Source: Flavobacterium sp.
GTDB taxonomy: Bacteria > Bacteroidota > Bacteroidia > Flavobacteriales > Flavobacteriaceae
Length of the DNA: 64,000 nt
Assembly: GCF_024710485.1 (NCBI RefSeq)
Contig: NZ_JANJUQ010000044.1
Coordinates: 1 to 64,000, forward strand
Reading direction: 5' to 3'
Part shown: positions 17,151 through 24,576 of the stretch, in pieces
Position numbering within the stretch: the stretch's first letter is position 1
Layout: every line of letters begins with the position of its first letter
Program-made: the position numbers and the translations under genes
Notes under the pieces: model-generated
What the model was told of the DNA's origin: nothing
The model's database searches: none
The model's input: only the letters and a program-made list of their open reading frames with translations

Positions 17151-17447
17151 ATGTCAAAATTTGGAGAATTAATCAACGCTCAAGTACCTGTGTTAATTGA
17201 CTTTTACACAGAGTGGAACGAATCTTCAGTATCCATGCATCCTGTAATCAGAGATGTTGCTGCAGCGCTTGGTGATAAGGCAAAAGTGATCAAAATTGAT
17301 GTAGATAAAAATCAGGAGTTGGCCGATGCCTTGCGCATAAAAGGATTACCAACTTTGATGATTTACAAAGACGGTCAAATGGTTTGGAGACAATCAGGGG
17401 AATTAGATGCCAATACCATAATAGCTATAGTTCAGGAGCAACTTTAG
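17151..17447 (+). CDS. Thioredoxin-fold protein lacking both active-site cysteines
   Basis: The 98-residue product is a complete thioredoxin fold: beta strand PVLIDFYTEW, the KVIKIDVDKN strand, the cis-proline loop GLPTL (Pro67) and a C-terminal helix. Where thioredoxins have WCGPC it reads W-N-E-S-S (Trp22 to Ser26), so it has no cysteine at all and cannot exchange disulfides. It is cytoplasmic, with no signal peptide. Similar cysteine-free proteins are, as I recall, conserved in flavobacteria, which suggests a chaperone or scaffold role rather than decay. Its stop overlaps the end of the convergent deacetylase gene by four bases. Confidence 0.93.
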   Translation: MSKFGELINAQVPVLIDFYTEWNESSVSMHPVIRDVAAALGDKAKVIKIDVDKNQELADALRIKGLPTLMIYKDGQMVWRQSGELDANTIIAIVQEQL

Positions 17448-18085
17448 TTTAGCTTTTCACAAACGAATTCCTTTTTCTTCAGAAATGCCAAAGTTTTTGG
17501 TAAAACATATTCAAGGTTTTGCCATGCTTTAACGCTGTCGTGAAATACGATTATACTTCCGCTTTCTATATTGTTTACTACGTTTTCCAGGCATTTTTCG
17601 GGAGTAACAGTAGCGTCAAAATCCATACTTATCACATCCCACATAATGATTTTATAGCCTGAATGTCGCAGAGCTTTGGCTTGTGAGGGTTTTATTTTTC
17701 CGTAAGGCGGACGAAATAACCTAGTATTTGGTGTTTTTGTATTATAGTTGGCGATTACTTCTGCGCATTTTTCGGTGTTTTCTATATATTCTTCTAAAGA
17801 AGTTTGCCAGCCTTTTAAGTGGTTGAAAGTGTGGTTCCCTATGCTGTGATGGTCATCGATTATTTTTTGAAAAATCTCCGGATACTTTTGTATGTTGTCG
17901 CCTATGCAAAAGAAGGTGGCTTTGGCATTGAATTGATTTAATTGGTCCAAAACCCATTCAGTTACTTCCGGAATCGGTCCGTCATCAAAAGTTAAGTATA
18001 CTTTTTTTTCAGTATTAGGAATATCCCAAACATACTTCGGAAAGATAGTTTTGATGAACCGATTCGTTTTAACCCATAAACTCAT
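17444..18085 (-). CDS. Polysaccharide deacetylase family protein (NodB domain)
   Basis: The 213-residue protein carries the NodB motifs: TFDDGP with catalytic Asp34 and metal-binding Asp35, the HTFNH metal pair (His85, His89) and RPPYGKI. Such enzymes remove acetyl groups from peptidoglycan or surface polysaccharide GlcNAc residues. I use the ATG at 18085 (MSLWVKTNRF); the frame extends 16 codons upstream into a terminator hairpin. A signal peptide is not evident, so export is uncertain. The short distance to the upstream terminator implies a nearly leaderless transcript or readthrough. Confidence 0.93.
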   Translation of the reverse strand: MSLWVKTNRFIKTIFPKYVWDIPNTEKKVYLTFDDGPIPEVTEWVLDQLNQFNAKATFFCIGDNIQKYPEIFQKIIDDHHSIGNHTFNHLKGWQTSLEEYIENTEKCAEVIANYNTKTPNTRLFRPPYGKIKPSQAKALRHSGYKIIMWDVISMDFDATVTPEKCLENVVNNIESGSIIVFHDSVKAWQNLEYVLPKTLAFLKKKEFVCEKLN

Positions 18086-18100
18086 GGTATAAAAGTAAAA

Positions 18101-18138
18101 AAAATGTGCCGACGGAACGCATTCTATCGGCACATTTT
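18101..18138 (-). terminator. Terminator after the DUF2723 gene
   Basis: A perfect 12-base stem (18101-18112 with 18127-18138, core TGTGCCGA / TCGGCACA) with a 14-base loop is followed on the minus strand by a run of Ts. It lies only about 15 bases before the deacetylase start. Confidence 0.8.
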
Positions 18139-18153
18139 CAGATTTTAAAACAG

Positions 18154-21100
18154 TTATTCCAAATCTCTTCCGAAACGGGTAAAGCGTTGTACGTATGAGT
18201 TGAATATCGGTTTATTTTTGTTGTAGTATTCCAAATCGTTACGATTTTTCATTACTAATAATAAGCTTCTGTAACGCTCAATGTCAGTGATGATATCTGT
18301 GGCAATTCCGTTTTGAATAGACGGTTGAATGCCGGCAAAGTAGGTTAGATTTTGTTTGTATTTGTTCATCAATTTATCTAACAATTCACGTGCTTTCGCT
18401 TTTTCGCCTAATTCATAATAAGCAATGGCAAAAGGTTCTAACATGGTATAATATCCATAATAATCCATCGGCATTTTGGTCAGTGCTAAATCGATTATTT
18501 TTTTCGCTTTTTCAGTTTTTCCTTCGTTGATAAGCTCTTGGGTTAAGCGCGCCATGTTAGTGCGATAAGAAATACTGTTTTTACGGGTTTCAGGATCGTG
18601 GTAAATGGTTGTTAATTCACCGTTACCCCATTGCCATTGGGTTACCAAATCATACATTTTATCACTGTCAATTCGGCCCATATCATAAGGATTTTCTTTG
18701 TCGATAGGCGTTTTAATCGGCACTAGTTTGTATACTAAACCGTCCAATTGCAAGTAGTCTTTCATCCACAAATAATCGTCGTCACCAAAACTTCCTCCGG
18801 TAAAGTAGATTGGTCTTTCCCAGTTGTTGTTGGCCAAAATATCCAACATCATTAATCGGTTTTTGTATAGTGCACTTCCTTTGATGTCTAAATCAATGAA
18901 AGGAACAATAGAATCATTCAAAGCCGGATTGACCACTTTGTTTTTGATGATTGCGTTTTTGTCTACCGGGATTCTGATTTTATTGGTTGGATAGAAATGA
19001 ATGGTTTGTCCGTTTTGCAAATCAATGGTCGATTGTGGGTTTTTAATGAACTTGATAAAGTCTTTCACATCCCAACGCGCATCGGTTTTCGGAATATGGG
19101 CGACATAATCTAATTTGTCACCGACATATTCGCTATGGTCAAATGAAATGGGTAAACCTTTTGCTTCATAAGTTTTGAATTTCATTTGGTCGATGTACCA
19201 ATCGGTCATAAATAAACTCGTGTTTACAATTTTGACATCGGTTCGGATACCTTCAATTTCTTGTGCGTACCAGAGCGGGAAGGTGTCGTTGTCACCAATA
19301 GTGAATAAGATGGCATTAGGTTCACAAGAGTTGAGGTAGTTTTTAGCCATGGCTATGGCCGTATATCGGTTGGAGCGATCGTGGTCGTCCCAATTCTGAC
19401 TGGCCATTAAAATTGGTGCTGCTAAGAGTGATGCAGCAATGACAATAGGTCCGGCCAATTTCGACTTAATATAATCAGATACAATTTCATAAATCGCATA
19501 TACGCCGAAGCCTATCCATATAGCGAAAACATAAAATGATCCTACTAGGGCATAGTCGCGTTCTCTGGGTTCGAAAGGTCTTTCATTTAGGAAAACTTTT
19601 AGGGCGATACTGGTGAATAAGAACAGCACTAATAATACATAGAAACTTTTAATGTCTCTTTGTGCATGGTACATCAATCCGATTAATCCTAAGATGAACG
19701 GTAAGAAATAATAAACGTTTCTGCCTTTGTTATTGACTACATCGTCCGGAAGGTTTTCTTGTGAGCCTTTCCCGAGGTGGATTTCATCAATAAATTTGAT
19801 GCCGCTGATCCAGTTGCCGTCTAAGTTGTCGTATTTGCCTTGGATGTCGTTTTGTCTTCCTACAAAATTCCATAACAAATAACGACCGTACATGTAACCG
19901 AATTGGTATTCGCCCATGAACAATAGGTTATCAGCAGTTGATGGTTTCTCTACAACTAAATAATCACTGTATTTTTTCAGGAAATTTACATAGTCTTCAT
20001 TGTCGATTTGCTTCTGTGCATAAGCTGTTTTGAAATCGTTGATGTTTTTTTGCATTTCATCTTTCAACTGTGCTACGGCTTGCATGATTTGCTCGTCGCT
20101 CAGGCTGTCTAAATCAACCCCGTACTGCGCCAAATCTTCTTCATAAGGATAATTGTGATTCAGCGTAAATTTCGGTGGTCCTGTGAATTGGATGTAATTT
20201 TCTATATGATCTGTGCTCCACATTCTTGGTAAAACCGCTTTGTGATTGTCATCAGTATTTTGTTCGGCATTTTTGTAATTGTTTACAATCACATATTTGC
20301 CGGTTTTGTAATCTCTTTCGTAGTTAGGAGCTTTGTCTAAGTATGGTTGGTCTTCATCCAATCCGGCAAAAGCATCGGTGTATTGCGGACCATAAAATAA
20401 TGGATTGACACCGTATTGCTCACGGTTGTAGTAAGCCAAAACTTCGGCTGCATCTGAAGGTTTGTTTTCGTTGATTACCACATTGGCATTGGCTCGAATC
20501 GGCAACATCATCCAAGTAGAGAAACCGATTAATACAAAAAGAATACAAAGCAAAGCAGTGTTATAAAACGGATGGCCTTTTTCACGAGTATACTTTAATC
20601 CGAAATAGAAGAAGGCAATCACCAACAAAGCGGCAATGATAGTTCCTGAGTTGAAAGGTAATCCTATGCTGTTTACCATGAAAATTTCCATTTTACCAAA
20701 GAAGGCCAAGGTATAAGGTAATAACAACTTAAATATAAACAATAAGATGGCTACTATAATAATGTTGGCGATGATAAAACTCTTAACGGTTATTTCTTTG
20801 TAATTTTTGAAATAATACAAAAACCCGATAGACGGAATAGTTAACAGCGCCATAAAGTGCACCCCGAAAGAAAGTCCGATTAAAAGGGATATTAACAATA
20901 ACCAACGATTGCCTCTCGGATTGTGCATATCTTCTTCCCATCGCAAAGCTAGCCAAAACAACAACGCTATAAAAAGGGAAGCCATGGCATATACTTCTGC
21001 TTCAGCGGCACTCGCCCAAAAACTATCTGAAAAAGTAAAGGCAAGTGAGCCAACCAAGGAACTTCCCAAAACTACTATGGCTTTATTCTTGTCGAACTCG

Positions 21101-21432
21101 GTGTAAGAAGACACGATTTTTCTCAACAAGATAGAAGACGACCAATACATGAACAAAATGGTGAAAGCGCTCGAAAAAACTGAAGTCATATTTACCATTA
21201 AGGCAATGTGTTCTTTGCTGAATGCGAACATCGAGAAAAAGGCACCGATGATTTGAAATAATGGCGCTCCTGGTGGATGACCTACTTCTAATTTGGCTGC
21301 AGTAGAAATGTATTCACCACAATCCCAAAAACTCATAGTGGGTTCAACAGTTAACGAATAAGTGATTAAGGCAATGACAAAGGTTGTCCATCCTAAAAGG
21401 GTATTCCACTTGTTGAAGTTAAAATTCATCAT
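18154..21432 (-). CDS. DUF2723 / GT117-type membrane protein
   Basis: This 1092-residue protein has many hydrophobic segments in its first 350 residues and again around 590-690. The start, with TVEPTMSFWDCGEYI and LEVGHPPGAPLFQ, is the DUF2723 signature and resembles the acidic first loop of lipid-sugar-dependent (GT-C fold) glycosyltransferases. The C-terminal 150 residues are soluble, with TPR-like helices (TEKAKKIIDLALTKMP). The family includes TMEM260, an animal protein O-mannosyltransferase, so a role in envelope protein glycosylation is plausible but unproven. Start is one of two adjacent ATGs (21432 or 21429). A terminator follows. Confidence 0.9.
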   Translation of the reverse strand: MMNFNFNKWNTLLGWTTFVIALITYSLTVEPTMSFWDCGEYISTAAKLEVGHPPGAPLFQIIGAFFSMFAFSKEHIALMVNMTSVFSSAFTILFMYWSSSILLRKIVSSYTEFDKNKAIVVLGSSLVGSLAFTFSDSFWASAAEAEVYAMASLFIALLFWLALRWEEDMHNPRGNRWLLLISLLIGLSFGVHFMALLTIPSIGFLYYFKNYKEITVKSFIIANIIIVAILLFIFKLLLPYTLAFFGKMEIFMVNSIGLPFNSGTIIAALLVIAFFYFGLKYTREKGHPFYNTALLCILFVLIGFSTWMMLPIRANANVVINENKPSDAAEVLAYYNREQYGVNPLFYGPQYTDAFAGLDEDQPYLDKAPNYERDYKTGKYVIVNNYKNAEQNTDDNHKAVLPRMWSTDHIENYIQFTGPPKFTLNHNYPYEEDLAQYGVDLDSLSDEQIMQAVAQLKDEMQKNINDFKTAYAQKQIDNEDYVNFLKKYSDYLVVEKPSTADNLLFMGEYQFGYMYGRYLLWNFVGRQNDIQGKYDNLDGNWISGIKFIDEIHLGKGSQENLPDDVVNNKGRNVYYFLPFILGLIGLMYHAQRDIKSFYVLLVLFLFTSIALKVFLNERPFEPRERDYALVGSFYVFAIWIGFGVYAIYEIVSDYIKSKLAGPIVIAASLLAAPILMASQNWDDHDRSNRYTAIAMAKNYLNSCEPNAILFTIGDNDTFPLWYAQEIEGIRTDVKIVNTSLFMTDWYIDQMKFKTYEAKGLPISFDHSEYVGDKLDYVAHIPKTDARWDVKDFIKFIKNPQSTIDLQNGQTIHFYPTNKIRIPVDKNAIIKNKVVNPALNDSIVPFIDLDIKGSALYKNRLMMLDILANNNWERPIYFTGGSFGDDDYLWMKDYLQLDGLVYKLVPIKTPIDKENPYDMGRIDSDKMYDLVTQWQWGNGELTTIYHDPETRKNSISYRTNMARLTQELINEGKTEKAKKIIDLALTKMPMDYYGYYTMLEPFAIAYYELGEKAKARELLDKLMNKYKQNLTYFAGIQPSIQNGIATDIITDIERYRSLLLVMKNRNDLEYYNKNKPIFNSYVQRFTRFGRDLE

Positions 21433-21607
21433 AGAAATAGGATATGAGATAGGTTTATTTTTACGCTTACAAAGAAACTATTTTTTTTCACGTGATTTAA
21501 CCCGCTTTAATAAAAATTTATAAAACAGTTAACGGATTAATTTCAAGTTTATTATGGGTTTGGCAAAGAAAGTAAAACAAAAATTACCTAATTTTTTTTG
21601 AGAATTG

Positions 21608-21638
21608 TTTGTGTAGAAAAAAATTTGTTCTAAATTTG
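21608..21638 (+). promoter_or_regulatory. Promoter of tRNA-Gln
   Basis: TTTG (21608-21611), 19 bases, then TAAATTTG (21631-21638): an exact Bacteroidota promoter. Transcription would start near 21644, about 13 bases before the tRNA. Confidence 0.85.
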
Positions 21639-21656
21639 CACTCGCATTAAGCCAAT

Positions 21657-21727
21657 TGGTCTATGGTGTAATGGTAACACTACGGTTTTTGGTGCCGTCT
21701 TTCTAGGTTCGAGTCCTAGTAGACCAA
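21657..21727 (+). tRNA. tRNA-Gln (anticodon TTG)
   Basis: The acceptor arms TGGTCTA and TAGACCA pair with a weak first T-A pair, as is typical of tRNA-Gln. The anticodon stem ACGGT / GCCGT holds the loop TTTTGGT with anticodon TTG, and the T arm is CTAGG-TTCGAGT-CCTAG. The discriminator base is A and CCA is not encoded. The length of 71 bases is usual. It stands alone, with its own promoter and terminator. Confidence 0.97.
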
Positions 21728-21731
21728 CGAT

Positions 21732-21760
21732 AAATCCCGCTTCAAGCGGGATTTTTTGTT
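21732..21760 (+). terminator. Terminator of tRNA-Gln
   Basis: AAATCCCGC (21732-21740) pairs with GCGGGATTT (21746-21754) around a five-base loop and continues into a T-rich tail. Confidence 0.88.
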
Positions 21761-21776
21761 TTTATTTCATTCATAA

Positions 21777-21802
21777 AAAAAGCCGCATTAATGCGGCTTT
21801 TT
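21777..21802 (-). terminator. Terminator of the universal stress protein gene
   Basis: GCCGCAT / ATGCGGC, extended by A and T runs to a 12-base stem (21777-21788 with 21791-21802), lies just past the stop of the minus-strand gene. Confidence 0.85.
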
Positions 21803-21818
21803 GATTTGTATTTTATAA

Positions 21819-22643
21819 CTAAATTTTAAAAGTAACCACCGGTCTTACCGCGTGATTAACTAAATCTTCACTGATGCTGCCGTTAAAGAAATGTGCTAAG
21901 CCTTTTCTGCCGTGAGTACTCATTCCGATTAAGTCGGCATCGATACTGTTGGTAAAGTTCAAAACGCCGCTTTCAACGTTTACATCGTTGTAAATATGAG
22001 TAGAATATTTGTTGATGTTGAATCCTGCAATGAAAGAATTCATAATTTCATTAGCAATATGAGTTGGTTTGAAGCTGCTAGGTGTGTTTATCATGACCAG
22101 GTGTAATTCAGCGTCAAATTTATTAGCAAATTCTACTACTTTGGCAAAAGGTTTTTTAATTTCGTCTGAAAAATCAGAAGCAAAGACAAATTTTTTCACT
22201 TCAAAATCTCCGGCTTCTTTTTTGATGATTAATACCGGAATTTCAGAATTTCGGACTACTTTTTCAGCATTCGAACCGATAAACATTTCTTTGAAGCCAT
22301 TGGCGCCGTGAGAACCCATAACAATCAAATCAACATCATTTTTCTTGCTGATATTCATGATTCCGTCAAAAGCCAATTCAAATTGTATAATTTCAGAAAC
22401 TTTAATGCCTTCTAAACTCGGGTCGTCCATCAAGTCTTCTAAACGATTGATGGCTGCATTTTTGAAAAGCATAATTTCAGGTAATTCATGTCCGCTACCA
22501 ATAGCATCGCCTGCTTCACTGGGCAATTCTAACATGTGAAGTAAAAAGATTTCGCCGTTGTTCTTTCGGGCAATTTGAGCCGCAACTTTCAAGGCGTATT
22601 TGGCATGTTCTGAGAAGTCGGTTGGGACTAAGATTTTTTTCAT
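21819..22643 (-). CDS. Tandem universal stress protein (UspA family)
   Basis: Two Usp domains are fused in 274 residues. The first begins MKKILVPTDFSEHA and has the ATP-binding pattern GSHGANGF-...-GSNAEKV-...-PVLII. The second begins KFVFASDFSDE and ends in the related STHGRKGLAHFF-GS. Such proteins bind ATP and accumulate under stress or growth arrest; the specific job is unknown. It is divergent from rimP; a promoter-like pair is seen at 22685-22714. Confidence 0.95.
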   Translation of the reverse strand: MKKILVPTDFSEHAKYALKVAAQIARKNNGEIFLLHMLELPSEAGDAIGSGHELPEIMLFKNAAINRLEDLMDDPSLEGIKVSEIIQFELAFDGIMNISKKNDVDLIVMGSHGANGFKEMFIGSNAEKVVRNSEIPVLIIKKEAGDFEVKKFVFASDFSDEIKKPFAKVVEFANKFDAELHLVMINTPSSFKPTHIANEIMNSFIAGFNINKYSTHIYNDVNVESGVLNFTNSIDADLIGMSTHGRKGLAHFFNGSISEDLVNHAVRPVVTFKI

Positions 22644-22684
22644 AATATAAAAACGTAATTTTTGGATAGGATATTTTAACTCAA

Positions 22685-22714
22685 TAAAGGTATTATTTTT
22701 TTTTGATTCGGCAA
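22685..22714 (-). promoter_or_regulatory. Possible promoter of the universal stress protein gene
   Basis: On the minus strand TTG (22714-22712), 19 bases, then TACCTTTA (22692-22685), a one-base variant of TAnnTTTG. It overlaps the region of the divergent rimP promoter. Confidence 0.4.
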
Positions 22715-22720
22715 TGATTT

Positions 22721-22749
22721 TTTGATTTATAAAAAAATAACTATATTTG
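22721..22749 (+). promoter_or_regulatory. Promoter of the rimP-nusA-infB operon
   Basis: TTTG (22721-22724), 17 bases, then TATATTTG (22742-22749). Transcription should start near 22755, leaving a leader of about 58 bases. Confidence 0.75.
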
Positions 22750-22778
22750 CGCCGTTATTTACCATACAAATTAAATAA

Positions 22779-22805
22779 TGAGGGAAGCACTGCTTCCCTC
22801 TTTTT
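22779..22805 (+). promoter_or_regulatory. Terminator-like hairpin (candidate attenuator) in the rimP-nusA-infB leader
   Basis: GAGGGAAGC (22780-22788) pairs perfectly with GCTTCCCTC (22792-22800) around a three-base loop and is followed at once by five Ts (22801-22805). It has the form of an intrinsic terminator on the plus strand but lies between the operon promoter and the rimP start at 22814, with no plus-strand gene upstream to terminate. Because NusA itself enhances hairpin termination, feedback control of nusA is a natural hypothesis. The upstream ATG at 22778, in frame with rimP, would put the hairpin inside the gene and is less likely to be used. Confidence 0.65.
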
Positions 22806-22813
22806 ATACAACA

Positions 22814-23284
22814 ATGACATTTAAAGAAAAAGTTTCAAATTTAATAACAGAAGAATTGGCAAACAATTCCTCTTTGTTTTTGGTAGATTTGAGTGTTTCA
22901 GAGAGTTATAAAATTACCGTAACTTTGGATGGAGATCACGGCGTAACTCTACAGGATTGTATTGATGTTAGTCGAGCTGTAGAAAACAACCTTGACCGTG
23001 AGGAACAGGATTTTTCATTAGAAGTAGCGTCTGCAGGAGTTTCTTCGCCTTTAAAGTTGGTCCGACAATACAAGAAAAATATTGGTCGCACATTAAAAGT
23101 AAAAACTACGACCTCGGAAACTATCGAAGCTAAGTTGGAAGCAGCTAATGAGGAATATATTACTCTTGTTTGGACGGCAAGAGAACCAAAAAAAATAGGG
23201 AAAGGGAAGGAAACGGTCGAACACAAACGGGAAATCCCTTATTCAGAAATAAAAGAAGCAATTGTTACAATAATTTTTAATTAA
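22814..23284 (+). CDS. rimP: Ribosome maturation factor RimP
   Basis: RimP assists maturation of the 30S subunit. From the ATG at 22814 (MTFKEKV) the product is 156 residues with the family landmarks [53 protein letters not shown] and an SH3-like C-terminal half. The frame extends 12 codons further upstream through the leader hairpin, but the family start is MTFKEK. It is the first gene of rimP-nusA-infB, with nusA eight bases downstream. Confidence 0.96.
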   Translation: MTFKEKVSNLITEELANNSSLFLVDLSVSESYKITVTLDGDHGVTLQDCIDVSRAVENNLDREEQDFSLEVASAGVSSPLKLVRQYKKNIGRTLKVKTTTSETIEAKLEAANEEYITLVWTAREPKKIGKGKETVEHKREIPYSEIKEAIVTIIFN

Positions 23285-23292
23285 AAACAGGC

Positions 23293-24534
23293 ATGGAAAA
23301 TATTGCATTAATCGAATCATTTTCAGAGTTTAAAGACGATAAACTTATTGATCGAGTAACGCTTATGGCGATTTTGGAAGATGTATTTAGAAACGCATTA
23401 AAAAAGAAATACGGTTCTGATGATAACTTTGATATCATTATCAATCCTGATAAAGGAGATATGGAAATTTGGAGAAATCGCGTGGTGGTAGCTGATGGAG
23501 AAGTGGAAGATGAGAACCAACAGATTGCCTTGTCTGAAGCACGTAAAATTGAGCCTGACTTTGAAGTTGGTGAAGATGTTTCAGAAGAAGTAAAATTAAT
23601 CGATCTAGGAAGAAGAGCGATTTTGGCTTTACGTCAAAACTTGATTTCTAAAATTCACGAACATGACAATACCAATCTTTACAAGCAATTTAAAGATTTA
23701 ATAGGTGAAATTTATACGGCCGAAGTACATCATGTTCGCCCAAGAGTTGTAATTTTGGTGGATGATGAAGGCAACGAAATTGTTTTGCCTAAAGAAAAAC
23801 AAATCCCGTCCGACTTTTTCCGCAAAGGCGATAACGTGCGCGGAATCATTGAAAGTGTTGAATTGAAAGGTAATAAGCCGCAAATCATCATGTCTAGAAC
23901 GGCAGATAAATTCTTGGAAAAACTATTTGAACAAGAAATTCCAGAAGTATTTGACGGTTTGATTATGATTAAAAAGGTAGTGAGAATTCCTGGTGAAAAA
24001 GCGAAAGTAGCCGTAGATTCTTATGATGACAGAATTGATCCGGTTGGCGCTTGTGTGGGAATGAAAGGGTCTCGTATTCACGGTATTGTTCGTGAGTTAG
24101 GCAACGAAAATATCGATGTAATCAACTACACCAGCAATTTGCCGTTGTACATCACCAGAGCTTTAAGTCCGGCTAAAGTTTCTTCTGTTAAAATCGACGA
24201 AGAGAAAAAAAGAGCCGAAGTATTTTTAAAATTAGAAGAAGTTTCTAAAGCCATCGGTCGCGGTGGTCATAACATCAAATTGGCCGGATTGTTAACCGGT
24301 TACGAATTAGACGTGATTAGAGAAGGAAGTGCTATTGAAGAAGATGACGTTGAATTAACAGAGTTCTCAGACGAAATCGACGGTTGGGTAATCGACGAGT
24401 TTGCTAAAATCGGTTTAGATACCGCTCGCAGCATCCTGAACCAAGACGTAGCCGATTTAGTGAGAAGAACTGATTTGGAAGAAGAAACTATCTTAGAAGT
24501 AATCAAAATATTGAAAGAAGAGTTTGAAGACTAA
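23293..24534 (+). CDS. nusA: Transcription termination/antitermination factor NusA
   Basis: NusA binds RNA polymerase and nascent RNA and modulates pausing, termination and antitermination. The 413-residue product has the N-terminal polymerase-binding domain, an S1 domain (about residues 135-200) and two KH domains with GACVGMKGSRIHGIVRELGNE and IGRGGHNIKLAGLLTG. The acidic C-terminal repeats of E. coli NusA are absent, as is usual in this phylum. It lies between rimP and infB. Confidence 0.98.
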   Translation: MENIALIESFSEFKDDKLIDRVTLMAILEDVFRNALKKKYGSDDNFDIIINPDKGDMEIWRNRVVVADGEVEDENQQIALSEARKIEPDFEVGEDVSEEVKLIDLGRRAILALRQNLISKIHEHDNTNLYKQFKDLIGEIYTAEVHHVRPRVVILVDDEGNEIVLPKEKQIPSDFFRKGDNVRGIIESVELKGNKPQIIMSRTADKFLEKLFEQEIPEVFDGLIMIKKVVRIPGEKAKVAVDSYDDRIDPVGACVGMKGSRIHGIVRELGNENIDVINYTSNLPLYITRALSPAKVSSVKIDEEKKRAEVFLKLEEVSKAIGRGGHNIKLAGLLTGYELDVIREGSAIEEDDVELTEFSDEIDGWVIDEFAKIGLDTARSILNQDVADLVRRTDLEEETILEVIKILKEEFED

Positions 24535-24576
24535 ACTTTCGCCAACACAACAATAAGTTAACATTAATTAGATTTT

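Noticed and set aside
22778-22813. An ATG 12 codons upstream of rimP, in frame
   Set aside because: It would place the leader hairpin inside the gene, and family members begin MTFKEK at 22814.
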